DNA of 64,000 nucleotides from Bradyrhizobium amphicarpaeae (lineage in GTDB: Bacteria; Pseudomonadota; Alphaproteobacteria; Rhizobiales; Xanthobacteraceae). A model generated the notes under the pieces. The model worked only from the letters and a program-made list of their open reading frames with translations. It was not told the origin of the DNA and ran no database searches. Where the stretch lies: the NCBI RefSeq assembly GCF_002266435.3, contig NZ_CP029426.2, forward strand, positions 4,308,001 through 4,372,000, given 5' to 3'. Numbering within the stretch: position 1 is the first letter of the stretch; every line of letters begins with the position of its first letter. The position numbers were made by a program, and so were the translations under genes. This document shows, piece by piece, positions 55,711-64,000 of the stretch.

Positions 55711-56679
55711 ATGTTGTTCGACGCCCTTGCTCCGTCCTCTGCCCTTCAGCTGACCGGCTTTGCCGACGTCGACGCGTTTCGGCCGATCGAGTCCATGGAG
55801 GACTCGAAAAGCATTCCGCTCGACATCTCGAACTTCTCCGCAGCCCGCGCCGTCGTCTGCCTGCCGGCCTGCCGTATCATCATGATGAGATCGTTCGCGC
55901 GCATCCTCGACACCGCCTACCGGATGCCGGGTGGGATGGTGCTCCTGTCCATGACCGACGACCTCCAGGCCAACGTCAAGGGCCTCGATCTCGACGCGCG
56001 CTATTTCGTGACGCTCCGCGGCAACGATGAATGCCATTTCGTCGAGCCTCAGGCTAATTATCATGCAATGGTCATCTTGTCCCCTGCGCTGAGAGACCGG
56101 GGTTGGTTCGATCACGGCAATGATTTGCGAGCCCATGTCGCAAACCGGCCTGCCCTGCTCCATACGCGGCAGCTCCTGCTCGACATCCTGCGAACCGCGT
56201 CAGTGCAGCCGCTCCTGTTCGAATCCACCGAGGTGGCGACCCATCTGCAGGAGGGCTTGCTGCTCGCCCTCGACGATCTGTTTCGGATCGATACGACGTC
56301 GGACCGGACCGCCTCTATTCAGGGCGAGCGTTCGATCAAGCTCGTGCAGCGGATCGACGATTACGTCGCGGCCTACCCCACTGCCCCGATCTACACGGCC
56401 GATCTCGCCGGTGAGTTCGGCGTCTCGGTCCGGACGCTCGGTGGCGCGGTCAGCAAGGTGCGTGGCATGAGCCTGCACCAGTACATTCGCCTCAAGAGGT
56501 TGTGGGCGACCCGCGCCCGCCTGCTCAAGGGCGGCGGCGCCACCGTCGCCACGTGCGCGCGCGCGCAGGGCTTCCATCATCTCGGCGAGTTCGCCGCGGT
56601 CTACCGCGCGACATTCCACGAGGCGCCCTCCGACACGCTGGCGCGGGGGCGACAAGGCGGCCTGGTCTCGTCAAGCTGA
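55711..56679 (+). CDS. AraC-family transcriptional regulator
   Basis: 322 residues from the ATG at 55711, near which the protein-like sequence starts; an ATG at 55600 is another option. The N-terminal ~210 residues resemble an AraC effector domain. The C-terminal helix-turn-helix has YTADLAGEFGVSVRTLGGAV and IRLKRLWATRARLLKGG, with CARAQGFHHLGEFAAVYRATF as the second helix pair. Such proteins usually activate nearby or distant catabolic genes. Target and ligand are unknown. Confidence 0.82.
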   Translation: MLFDALAPSSALQLTGFADVDAFRPIESMEDSKSIPLDISNFSAARAVVCLPACRIIMMRSFARILDTAYRMPGGMVLLSMTDDLQANVKGLDLDARYFVTLRGNDECHFVEPQANYHAMVILSPALRDRGWFDHGNDLRAHVANRPALLHTRQLLLDILRTASVQPLLFESTEVATHLQEGLLLALDDLFRIDTTSDRTASIQGERSIKLVQRIDDYVAAYPTAPIYTADLAGEFGVSVRTLGGAVSKVRGMSLHQYIRLKRLWATRARLLKGGGATVATCARAQGFHHLGEFAAVYRATFHEAPSDTLARGRQGGLVSSS

Positions 56680-56776
56680 CCCATCTCCTGCACAGCAGCA
56701 AGGGAACTGGTTCCCTCCAGCCGCGTTGCCCGTCAGAGCAGTGAGCCGCCGGCCGCCCCGGGGACGCGCTGAGGCA

Positions 56777-56803
56777 CCCCGCGCGACCATAGCGCGGGGT
56801 TTT
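56777..56803 (+). terminator. Terminator after AraC gene
   Basis: CCCCGCGC-N7-GCGCGGGG followed by TTTT. It ends the AraC message and precedes the 50-residue gene. Confidence 0.85.
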
Positions 56804-56826
56804 CCATGCAGGGGTTCAGAGAAAGA

Positions 56827-56979
56827 ATGTCTATCAACCGTAACGTACTGTTTCTGATTATCGGCGCTCTGGTCGTCACCGCAGGCGTGCTTGGCTACAA
56901 TCTCTACCAGGAGAAGAAGCAGCCGGACGGAGTGCAGATCAATGTCGGACCGAACGGACTGAAGATCCAGGGCAAGTAG
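56827..56979 (+). CDS. 50-residue membrane-anchored small protein
   Basis: Sequence start MSINRNVLFLIIGALVVTAG: a transmembrane helix at ~7-25 followed by a short soluble tail with a QINVGPNGLKIQGK end. It starts after the AraC terminator and ends before the tRNA gene. The clean start, helix and conserved-looking tail make it likely real. Function unknown. Confidence 0.6.
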   Translation: MSINRNVLFLIIGALVVTAGVLGYNLYQEKKQPDGVQINVGPNGLKIQGK

Positions 56980-57020
56980 ACGTCGCTGCGCGTCAGCGCT
57001 TCGGCGGCATCCCGATGAAA

Positions 57021-57097
57021 TGGCGCGCTCGGAGAGATTCGAACTCCCGACCCTCGGAATCGAAATCCGATGCTCTATCCAGCTGAGCTACGAGCGC
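57021..57097 (-). tRNA. tRNA-Arg (TCG anticodon)
   Basis: 77 bases including the encoded CCA. Acceptor stem GCGCTCG pairs with CGAGCGC, discriminator G. The D arm has AGCTCAGCTGGATAGAGC, the anticodon loop TTTCGAT gives anticodon TCG (reads CGA), and the T arm has GGAGTTCGAATCTCTC. All parts fold as expected. Confidence 0.95.
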
Positions 57098-57210
57098 CTG
57101 GCCCGGGCGGTGCCGAGCCACAAACCGAGACTTGCCGGACCGGCGGCTGACGAGCCAGCACACCGGACGGCGGTTCGGATGGGTTGGAATTAGCAGAGAG
57201 ACCGACCAAT

Positions 57211-57241
57211 AAAAAGCCCTCCCCGCCCCGTTTCGAGGCGG
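57211..57241 (-). terminator. Probable terminator of the Ala/Gln-rich gene
   Basis: On the minus strand CCGCC and GGCGG with a GC-rich extension precede GGAGGGCTTTTTATT, 14 bases after the stop codon. Confidence 0.5.
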
Positions 57242-57254
57242 ATCGGAGGCGCTC

Positions 57255-57800
57255 TCACCAGGTCGTGTCGAAGAGGCCGAAATGGGGCTGCTGGGCAACC
57301 AGCATCATCGGTCGTCCCTGCTGCTGCGCCGGATGCGTCCTGGCGACCTTGCGCTTGGGCTGAGCCTGGACCGGAGAGGCCTGGGCAGAAACGCGCCCCT
57401 GAGATAGTTGAGCCTGGGCGACCTGCGGCTTGGCTTCGGGCTTCCCGGCTGCGGCGGTATCCGCCCTCAGCGACGGCGTGAACTGGGCGAACGTATCGCG
57501 CACCCGCGCCTTGGCCGACATTTCGGCGAGCGCTGCCGACGTGCTGTCCTGCGCCGGCGGTTGAGGTGCAACGACAGCGGCGGTCTTTACCGCTGACGCG
57601 GCAATCGTCGGCTGGCTGGTGTCGAGGACGACGCGCTCAGGCAGGTGCCGATCGGACCGGATTCGGATCAGGGGCTGATCGTTGCTTGCGGTCGCAACAG
57701 CCTGCTGCGCCACGGGCGCCGCCGGGTAAACGAAATTCGCCGCGAACAGCAGTGCGAGCAGGGCTCCACCAACAAAGACGAAATACCGAAAGATGGGCAT
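57255..57800 (-). CDS. Membrane-anchored Ala/Pro/Gln-rich protein, unknown
   Basis: 181 residues. One N-terminal hydrophobic helix (FVFVGGALLALLFAANFVY, ~7-25), then a low-complexity, disordered-looking region rich in Ala, Gln and Pro with a basic patch QPKRKVARTHPAQQQ. It resembles proteins of Bradyrhizobium with no known role. It may act as a linker or cell-envelope protein; that is a guess. Confidence 0.55.
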   Translation of the reverse strand: MPIFRYFVFVGGALLALLFAANFVYPAAPVAQQAVATASNDQPLIRIRSDRHLPERVVLDTSQPTIAASAVKTAAVVAPQPPAQDSTSAALAEMSAKARVRDTFAQFTPSLRADTAAAGKPEAKPQVAQAQLSQGRVSAQASPVQAQPKRKVARTHPAQQQGRPMMLVAQQPHFGLFDTTW

Positions 57801-57959
57801 GACCGCGCTCCGCCCCCCGCATCTGCGCGTGGGCTCTACGCCTCAACAGGCGATCTGCTAATTGGTTCCTGGCCCAGCCATTCGGTTCAAATGGCGACGC
57901 GAGGTTTTTTCGCCAAGGACCAAAGAGGGTAACTTTTCCGCTACCGGAACGTGCCACCG

Positions 57960-58562
57960 CTAGGCGCGGCGTGCGGCAACCAGCGAACATTTTGCCTGAT
58001 CGGCGTTCACGTTGACGAAGCCGACGGGGATCCGCGCAAAGGTCTTGCGGCTCCTCATGCTGACCGGATCCGCCAGCACACGGCTGCGGTCGGTGAGATG
58101 ACTGCCGTCGCGGCGCGCGAAAGCGCAGACGATCTCGACATCCTTTACGGCATAGTCATTGTCGTTTCGCAGCGTGAACGTCAACAGCGCCTTCGAGCCA
58201 AGGCCGCCGCGGCGCCAGGTCTGAGATGAAATCCTGAGACGACCGAGTTCGGCCATCGCCGGTACCTGGGCTTCCGAGACCGGCGACACCGCTGCAGCCG
58301 CATCGGCTGAAGGAGCCGGCTCGACCGCCGCAAACTCCGCCTTCGCCGGCTCAGCACTATTGCCTTTGGAGAGAGGGAGCAGCATCCAGACGCCGCAGCC
58401 GACGATGATGCCCGCGAGCAGCCATAACAGGCTGCGGCCAAACGAGACGGTGACGATCGTTACCATCCGCGCCAGTCGTTCGCCGGTCCCGGCGAAGCGC
58501 CCTAATCCGATCCGGTCGAGCCTGGCGTTCATGCTTGCATCACCGATCGCGGCGAAGCCCAT
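57960..58562 (-). CDS. Single-pass membrane protein with C-terminal beta-type domain
   Basis: 200 residues (ATG at 58532 is an alternative). A helix at ~43-62 (LLWLLAGIIVGCGVWMLLPL) follows a short cytoplasmic part. After an Ala/Pro linker comes a domain with LLTFTLRNDNDYAVKDVEIVC (region), which resembles an immunoglobulin-like or FxLYD beta domain. Function unknown. Confidence 0.55.
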   Translation of the reverse strand: MGFAAIGDASMNARLDRIGLGRFAGTGERLARMVTIVTVSFGRSLLWLLAGIIVGCGVWMLLPLSKGNSAEPAKAEFAAVEPAPSADAAAAVSPVSEAQVPAMAELGRLRISSQTWRRGGLGSKALLTFTLRNDNDYAVKDVEIVCAFARRDGSHLTDRSRVLADPVSMRSRKTFARIPVGFVNVNADQAKCSLVAARRA

Positions 58563-58711
58563 TCAATCATGGACCCGGCCACTGCTTACCTTAATCCGGA
58601 CGACGAATTAAGGTTCCCGCGCAGCTGCGAATCGGCAAGGACGGTGGCGATCACCGCCCACGGCCGCTAACATGCGTTGCAACATCAAAGCGCCCGTCGG
58701 GAGAAATTGAA

Positions 58712-59095
58712 ATGCCAGTCGTCACTTGGGATCACGTCCATCTGCGCAGCCCCGATCCGGAGGCCACGGCGGCCTGGCTGCGGGACATCCTCGGTGGCGA
58801 GATCGTTGGTGCGCCGGGGCGGCTTGAGGTGAACCTTGGCGGTGCCAGGATCTTCATCGCGCCGCTCGAGGGCGACAACGCCGTCAACCCGCCGCCTCCG
58901 CACCCGCATCAGGGCCTCGACCATTTCGGCCTGGCGGTGAAGGACATCGACGCCGTCGCCGCCGAGATCAAGGCGAAGGGGGTCACGTTCACGCGCGAGC
59001 CGACCACCATCCGGCCCGGCGTGCGCATCTGCTTCATCCGCGGCCCCGAAGGCATCTCCATCGAGCTGCTCGAGCGCGACAAGAAATATACCTGA
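58712..59095 (+). CDS. VOC-family (glyoxalase-like) protein
   Basis: 127 residues with the two beta-alpha-beta-beta-beta motifs of the VOC fold; WDHVHLRSPDPEATAAWLRD opens it, and HHFGL-like DHFGLAVKDIDA follows, then a metal-binding-type glutamate in SIELLER. Could be a lyase, dioxygenase or ligand-binding protein. No neighbours give a clue. Confidence 0.75.
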   Translation: MPVVTWDHVHLRSPDPEATAAWLRDILGGEIVGAPGRLEVNLGGARIFIAPLEGDNAVNPPPPHPHQGLDHFGLAVKDIDAVAAEIKAKGVTFTREPTTIRPGVRICFIRGPEGISIELLERDKKYT

Positions 59096-59134
59096 TCCGA
59101 CACGAGCTCACCGGACGACGTGCCGCCGGCCCGG

Positions 59135-59632
59135 CTAGGTCATGCTGCCGGGCATGAAGCAACGGATGCTGACGCCCATATAGCCGTAGATCGGCCACAC
59201 CATGGTGCGTCCCACCCGGTTGGGCTCGGAGATCACGGCCTCTTCGGGGACGTCGACCCAGACGAGCTCCTGCGGTCGCCCCTCGAGCCCTGAGGCATAG
59301 CGCGGGAGACGGACGCGATAGTGCCCGTCCTTGCTGTCCCAGTCGGTGTCCGAGAGCGCCGAACCATCGGCATCGGAGCAGCACGGCCCCTTGCCGCTGC
59401 GCAGGCCGTCGAACCAGGCCTTCAGATCGGCATTGGTGTTGACGAACTGGCCGCGGTCGCGCGCCTGTCCGAAGGGGGTTGCGAACGCAACCAAGATCAG
59501 GGCGCCTGCCAGTCTCGTCGTGCTTCGCCAGCATATTGCGCTGCCAGAGCTCCGTCGTTCGTTCTTGCAATTGGTGGGACGCGCACCGTACGGACGCGGC
59601 TGATCGCCGCCGGAATCGATCCAGTTGCTCAT
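59135..59632 (-). CDS. Hypothetical protein, WPIYGYMG-type secreted domain
   Basis: 165 residues from the ATG at 59632 (GGAG seven bases upstream). An inner hydrophobic stretch (RLAGALILVAFATPFGQA, ~40-57) may be an internal signal or anchor. The following domain has GPCCSDADG, YRVRLPRY, EPNRVGRTMVWPIYG and ends RCFMPGSMT. I recall this ~100-residue region as common in Bradyrhizobium with no known function. The CC pair and PNR-G-TMVWP are conserved-looking. Confidence 0.65.
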   Translation of the reverse strand: MSNWIDSGGDQPRPYGARPTNCKNERRSSGSAICWRSTTRLAGALILVAFATPFGQARDRGQFVNTNADLKAWFDGLRSGKGPCCSDADGSALSDTDWDSKDGHYRVRLPRYASGLEGRPQELVWVDVPEEAVISEPNRVGRTMVWPIYGYMGVSIRCFMPGSMT

Positions 59633-59889
59633 CGTCTTGCTCCAGCACCCCGCGGCCAGTGCAACAATTGTCACGCATTTCGCGGGCCAATCCTGATTCG
59701 TAGCGATCAGCCTCGCCCCATCATCAGACCGTCATGAGGGCGTCGCGCACAAGCCGGGACAACTACGGCTCGCGGCGGCAACTTCCCGTGGCCATCGGCA
59801 AACTGCCGCGTTGCGCGAGGCGATACGCTTTGGCATAAAAGCCGGACCGGTTACGCCATTGGGCGATGGCGGCCGGCCTGCGGGACGTT

Positions 59890-60243
59890 ATGAAAAACGG
59901 TCTCTATTCGATTCACGTGACCCTGCTCGATGGTCGAGCCGGCAAGGGCAGCGGCGTGATTCTTTTCCGCGACGGCAAGATCCTCGGCGGCGATGCCTAC
60001 CTCTATTACACCGGCAGCTACGTGGTGAAGGACAACAACACCTTCAAAGGCGAGGTGCTGGTGCAACGACACACCTCCCCGCGAGGCGACGACAATCCGC
60101 TGTTCGGCGGCCCCGCCCCGGTCGGCATCGGCGTCAGTGGCACCTTTACGGAGACGCGCGGCGAGATGACAGGCACGGCACTGGTCGGCAAGGCAAGCCA
60201 GATCTTCGGCGCAACTCTGCACAAGCTCGCTGACGCCGATTAG
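59890..60243 (+). CDS. GrlR-family regulatory protein
   Basis: 117 residues from the ATG at 59890. MKNGLYSIHVTLLDGRAGKGSGV, YYTGSYVVKDNNTFKGEVLVQRH (regions) and the ending TLHKLADAD resemble the beta-barrel GrlR family, first known as a negative regulator of type III secretion. Here no type III genes are near, and stand-alone copies are common in Bradyrhizobium. Its stop abuts that of the convergent PAS kinase gene. Role uncertain. Confidence 0.7.
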   Translation: MKNGLYSIHVTLLDGRAGKGSGVILFRDGKILGGDAYLYYTGSYVVKDNNTFKGEVLVQRHTSPRGDDNPLFGGPAPVGIGVSGTFTETRGEMTGTALVGKASQIFGATLHKLADAD

Positions 60244-62931
60244 CTATTCCGCGGCCTGCTCCAGCGGCGCCGTGCGCGGCAGGATGATCTGGATGCGGGT
60301 GCCGCTGCCCGGTTCGGAATCGAGATCGAGCCGCCCGCCGAGCCGGTTGGTGACGATGCTGTAGACGATGTGCAAACCAAGACCCGTGCCGCCCTGATCG
60401 CGCCGCGTCGTGAAGAACGGATCGAAAGCTCGGCGACGGACGTCGAGCGACATGCCACAGCCATTGTCGGCGAAAAGGATCTCGACATTGTCCTTGCCGG
60501 ACTCCCGCACCTGGATGTCGATGGTTCCCGGCCGGCCGTCCGGAAAGGCGTGCGCCACCGAATTGAGAAACAGGTTGGTCAGCACCTGGCCGTAGGGGCC
60601 GGGATAAGAGTTCATGGTGAGATCGGGCTGGCACTCGACGTTGAGCGTCAGATTGTGCTTGCGCAGGCCCGGGCGCAGACTCATCACCACCTGCTCGGTG
60701 AGATCGCCGAGATCGAAGCTGCGCTGGTCCGAATAGTTGCGGTCGGCGGCGACCTGCTTGAACGACTGGATCAACTCGGCGGCGCGGTTGAGATTGGACA
60801 CGAGCTGCGAGGACGCGTCGCGGCTGGTGTTGAGGAAGTCGTTGAGCGTCGAGCGGCGCAGCTCGCCGCGCTCGACCTCGGCAGTGAACAGCGCCGTCTT
60901 GCGCTCCAGCGCGGAGGCGACCGTGAGGCTGATGCCGACGGGGTTGTTGACCTCGTGAGCGACGCCGGCGACGAGACGCCCGAGCGCGGCGAGCTTCTCG
61001 GCCTCGATCAGCGAGGCCTGGGTCTCGCGCAGATTGCGCAGCGCGGTCTCGGCGGACTCCTTGGCCTTGCGCATCTCCTGCTCGCCGCGCTTGCGCTCGC
61101 CGATGTCGAGCGCGACGGTGACGATCCGCTCGATCTCACCGTCGGCATCGAGCAGCGGCAGCTTGTTGACCAGCCATTGCCGCATGTTGCCGGAAGCGTC
61201 CTTGTACTCCTCCTCGTAGAAGCCGAGGCCCTTGCGGATGCTGAGCACGCGCTTGTCGTTCTCGTCGGTCTTGGCCGCCCCGTAGCGCGACATCAGGTCC
61301 GCCGTGGTGCGGCCGAGCGCATCGCCCGGCTCGATGCCGAAGATGCCGGCCATGTAGCGGTTCATCAGCACGTAGCGCAGGTCGCGGTCCTTGACGTTGA
61401 TCACCGCCGGCACGGTGTCGATGACCTGCTGGAGCAGGCGCCGGCCTTCGGCGATGGCGTCTTCCGCCCTCTTCTGGTCGGTGATGTCGCGCAGCGTGCC
61501 CTCGTAGCGGACGATGTTGCCCGCTTCGTCGCGCACGCCGGTGGCGCTGTCGGAGAGCCACAGGATGTTGCCGCTGCGCTGGCGCACCTGGTACTCGAAT
61601 TCGCGCACCATGCCGTCGCGCGTCATCAGCCGCTGATATTCGACGCGCGCCTCGGGATGGACGTAGATGGTGTGGGCGATGTCGTTGATACTGTCGATCA
61701 GCTGCTGCGGGCTGTCATAGCCCATCATGCGCGCCAGTGCCGGATTGGCGTTGAGGAGGTCGCCGGCCGGCGTCGTGACGTAGATGCCGTCGACCGAGCC
61801 CTCAAACAATTTTCGGTAGCTCTCCTCGGCGAGGCGCTGCTCGGTGAGCGCGCGCACCGCCGCCTCGCGCGCCGTGTCGGCCTCCTCGAGCGCGCGGCGG
61901 AACACTTCGGCGGCGCGGGCAATGTCGCCGATCTCGTTGTCGAGGTCGGCGGACGGGATCGAGGTATCCTTCCGGCCCGCGGCAAGCGCGCGAATGGAAC
62001 GTGCGATCTGGGCGAGCGGGCGGACCGTCCTGCGCACCACGAACAACGCCGCGCCGATACCGATGAGAACGCCGATGGTGCCGAGCACGATGCTCTGCCA
62101 CCGCGCTTCCGTCAGGGTCCGGGCGAAGTCGCGCGACAGCACATGGCCGCGCCGATCGCTGACCTCGCGCAGCAATTCGGTGACGCGGCCGATCAGCCGG
62201 CCCTCGGTGCCCAGCACCTCGCGGTCGATGTCGGCGATCTGCCGCTCGCGGACGGCCACGGCCATGATGGCCTCGGCGTAATCGTTCACCGCCGACTGCA
62301 GCCTGGCATCGCCGATGTTGAATGCCCGCATGCTCTGCGCGGCCTGCTCCGCGGCGGACGGGTTGCGCGCGAGCAGCCCGAGCGCGATGCGGCTCTGCGC
62401 CTCCGACAGGCGAGCGGCCAGCTCCCGGTCGGCGGTGCCGGAGACGGCCACGTCGAAGCGGTCGCGCAGCGGCGGCAGGCCGGCAAGCAGCTGGGCGCGG
62501 CGGTCGATCAGCGTCGAGATCCGCTCCAGGCCGCTGCGGTAGGTTGCAAGCCGCTCCGTCACCCCGTCGATCATGTCCTGCTGCTCGGGTGCGAGCTCGA
62601 TGCGGGTCTTCTTCAGGATGTCGCTGAGCGTCGAGGCCGCCTCGCCGACTTGCTTGAACTGGATGCCGGCGCCGGGATCGGTGACGAAGTCACGCGCGGC
62701 GAGCCGCAACTCGTTCATGCGGCGGTCGATGTCTTCGGCGAGATCGCCGACGCTCTGGAGCCGCTGCAGCTCGGCGAAGGTGGTGTCGATGTGCCGGATC
62801 GCGATCACGCTCGCGGTCGACGTGACGATGATCACCGCCAGCACCAACAGGAAGCTGCCGAACGTGAGCTGGCCGATGGAGAGCGAGAAGATTCGCTTTT
62901 TCTCAGGGATCGGCGTCAATTCGGCGGACAT
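60244..62931 (-). CDS. Large membrane PAS sensor histidine kinase
   Basis: 895 residues. Helix 1 (~22-46), long helical sensor (~50-280) of four-helix-bundle type, helix 2 (~281-303), HAMP (~304-360), two PAS domains (~370-490 and ~500-630), a coiled linker, then HisKA with GRLVAGVAHEVNNPVGISL and HATPase with NLFLNSVAHAFPDG, ADNGCGMS and GTGLGLHIVYS. No receiver is attached and no regulator gene is adjacent. Signal unknown. Confidence 0.9.
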   Translation of the reverse strand: MSAELTPIPEKKRIFSLSIGQLTFGSFLLVLAVIIVTSTASVIAIRHIDTTFAELQRLQSVGDLAEDIDRRMNELRLAARDFVTDPGAGIQFKQVGEAASTLSDILKKTRIELAPEQQDMIDGVTERLATYRSGLERISTLIDRRAQLLAGLPPLRDRFDVAVSGTADRELAARLSEAQSRIALGLLARNPSAAEQAAQSMRAFNIGDARLQSAVNDYAEAIMAVAVRERQIADIDREVLGTEGRLIGRVTELLREVSDRRGHVLSRDFARTLTEARWQSIVLGTIGVLIGIGAALFVVRRTVRPLAQIARSIRALAAGRKDTSIPSADLDNEIGDIARAAEVFRRALEEADTAREAAVRALTEQRLAEESYRKLFEGSVDGIYVTTPAGDLLNANPALARMMGYDSPQQLIDSINDIAHTIYVHPEARVEYQRLMTRDGMVREFEYQVRQRSGNILWLSDSATGVRDEAGNIVRYEGTLRDITDQKRAEDAIAEGRRLLQQVIDTVPAVINVKDRDLRYVLMNRYMAGIFGIEPGDALGRTTADLMSRYGAAKTDENDKRVLSIRKGLGFYEEEYKDASGNMRQWLVNKLPLLDADGEIERIVTVALDIGERKRGEQEMRKAKESAETALRNLRETQASLIEAEKLAALGRLVAGVAHEVNNPVGISLTVASALERKTALFTAEVERGELRRSTLNDFLNTSRDASSQLVSNLNRAAELIQSFKQVAADRNYSDQRSFDLGDLTEQVVMSLRPGLRKHNLTLNVECQPDLTMNSYPGPYGQVLTNLFLNSVAHAFPDGRPGTIDIQVRESGKDNVEILFADNGCGMSLDVRRRAFDPFFTTRRDQGGTGLGLHIVYSIVTNRLGGRLDLDSEPGSGTRIQIILPRTAPLEQAAE

Positions 62932-63049
62932 TGGTGATGAGCGGACCGGGCTGCTGGAAGCCCTATATACGACGTATTGCCGCCCCGGGGAAACATGCCC
63001 CGGGCCGCCGATTATCCTTAATATTGGGCCTCGGAGCCCCTTCCCCGAT

Positions 63050-63964
63050 CTATGACGGTTTGACGCTTGCCGGCCGCCGGGCCGGAATCGTCATGGCGGC
63101 GACGCCGAGAACGACGCAGGCAAGCCCGATCCAGGCGGTCCGGCTCAGGCTCTCGCCGAGGAAGGCGACGCCGATGGCGACCCCAATGGGCACCCGCAGA
63201 TAGGCCTGCGCAGTGGTGCCGACCGAGCCCAGGGTCTGGATCAGGCGGAAGTAGATCGCGAATGCCGCGGCCGTCGAGAATACGGCGAGCGCGAGCAATG
63301 CCAGCACTGAACTTTGCGACGGTGACAGCGTCCAGGGCTGCTCGACCATGAGCGAGGCCGGGATCAGGACTGCCGCCCCCGCCAGCAGCGAGCCGGCCGC
63401 GGGCGCCATTGGATCGAGGCCTTTGAAACTGCGGCCGAAGATCGCGGCGCAGGCGTAGCAGATCGTGGCGGCGACGATGGCCGCCTCCGCAAGGAGGCCG
63501 CTGCCGATATCGTGGAAGGCGTCGACGCCGACGATCAGCAGGATGCCGGCCATGCCGGCGACCACGCCGAACAGCTTTCGCGGTGTGGTCGTCTCGTGAC
63601 GTGTCACCACGGCCGTGAGCAGGAAGGTGAAGACCGGGCCGGCCGAGTTGAGGATGGTGGCAAGCGCGGCGTCGACATGGCGCTCGCCCCAGGCGATCAG
63701 CGTCCAGGGGATGACGCTGTTGAGCACGGCCTGGAAGGCGAAGCGCCGCCAGGTCGCTGCGTCCGTGGGCATCCTGACGCCGCGCGCCCACATGATCGCG
63801 AGCAGCAGCAAGCCCGCGATCGTAGTCCGTGCCGCGATCAGCGTGATCGGCGGAATGGTGGCGACGCCGAGCTTGATGAAGGTGTACGAGCCGCCCCAGA
63901 GGGTTGCGAGGGCGACGAGGAGCGCGAGCTCAACTGCGATGCTGGTCTGCTGCCTTGTGTCCAT
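63050..63964 (-). CDS. DMT-superfamily exporter (EamA)
   Basis: 304 residues. Ten hydrophobic helices in two EamA repeats; LVALATLWGGSYTFIKLGV opens the first. Metabolite or drug export is the family theme; substrate unknown. It is divergent from the region at the window end and lies 118 bp from the start of the large PAS kinase gene, on the same strand. Confidence 0.87.
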   Translation of the reverse strand: MDTRQQTSIAVELALLVALATLWGGSYTFIKLGVATIPPITLIAARTTIAGLLLLAIMWARGVRMPTDAATWRRFAFQAVLNSVIPWTLIAWGERHVDAALATILNSAGPVFTFLLTAVVTRHETTTPRKLFGVVAGMAGILLIVGVDAFHDIGSGLLAEAAIVAATICYACAAIFGRSFKGLDPMAPAAGSLLAGAAVLIPASLMVEQPWTLSPSQSSVLALLALAVFSTAAAFAIYFRLIQTLGSVGTTAQAYLRVPIGVAIGVAFLGESLSRTAWIGLACVVLGVAAMTIPARRPASVKPS

Positions 63965-64000
63965 GCCCCCACTCCGTCCTTCACACTGGACGGAACCTAG

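Noticed and set aside
60370..62937. 855-codon plus-strand frame antisense to the large PAS kinase
   Set aside because: No domain, and the kinase on the other strand is complete with all motifs.

Overview
This 64 kb chromosomal window looks like it comes from a Bradyrhizobium or a close relative (Alphaproteobacteria, Hyphomicrobiales). That is inferred from the very high GC content, the gene families (orphan LivK- and Bug-type binding proteins, GrlR-family protein, Omp25-like barrel, small secreted proteins with a CDVWGRC motif) and the palindromic intergenic repeats. I see no insertion sequence, prophage, CRISPR array, rRNA gene or origin. One tRNA gene, Arg(TCG), is present.

Layout. 0-8 kb: end of a DnaB-type helicase gene, a tautomerase diverging from a LysR regulator, a hybrid histidine kinase, acylphosphatase with an oxaloacetate decarboxylase-type enzyme, the biotin-carrying subunit of an acyl-CoA carboxylase, and a zinc metallopeptidase. 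8-18 kb: a large hybrid kinase, then a kinase plus NtrC-type activator whose genes overlap. These are followed by a -24/-12 (sigma-54) promoter and a row of genes encoding two unrecognised modular paralogues, an MFS carrier and an ArsB-like permease. 18-23.6 kb: a sugar-acid (idonate/gluconate type) catabolic island with two divergent operons around a FadR/VanR-type operator. 23.6-26.7 kb: a DUF2380/DUF3280-like protein diverging from a NarL-type two-component system. 26.7-39 kb: aromatic and organic-acid catabolism, with an extradiol dioxygenase, an MhpA-type hydroxylase, a fumarylacetoacetase-family enzyme, two IclR regulators, a CoA transferase and three solute-binding proteins lacking their membrane partners.

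39-48.5 kb: an ArsR-SRPBCC pair with twin operators, an outer-membrane barrel protein, an SDR with an altered active site, an acetyltransferase, small secreted proteins, and 1.2 kb of non-coding DNA made of stacked repeats. The last of these precedes a phosphodiesterase gene carrying a PHO-box-like site. A 1-Cys peroxiredoxin follows. 48.5-64 kb: a chemoreceptor, photolyase, a Lys-rich histone-like protein, two EamA exporters, a secreted ClpP-like protein, several small secreted proteins, an AraC regulator, the tRNA, a GrlR-family protein facing a large PAS kinase, and a few hypotheticals.

Most promising for new biology: the sigma-54-linked operon of modular G-E-V-D-G paralogues (12.4-17.8 kb), the structured repeat at 43.8-44.5 kb, the secreted ClpP-like protein at 53.3 kb, and the possibly leaderless, doubly-operated ArsR promoter at 39.8 kb. 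All assignments come from reading the sequence; no database search was run.
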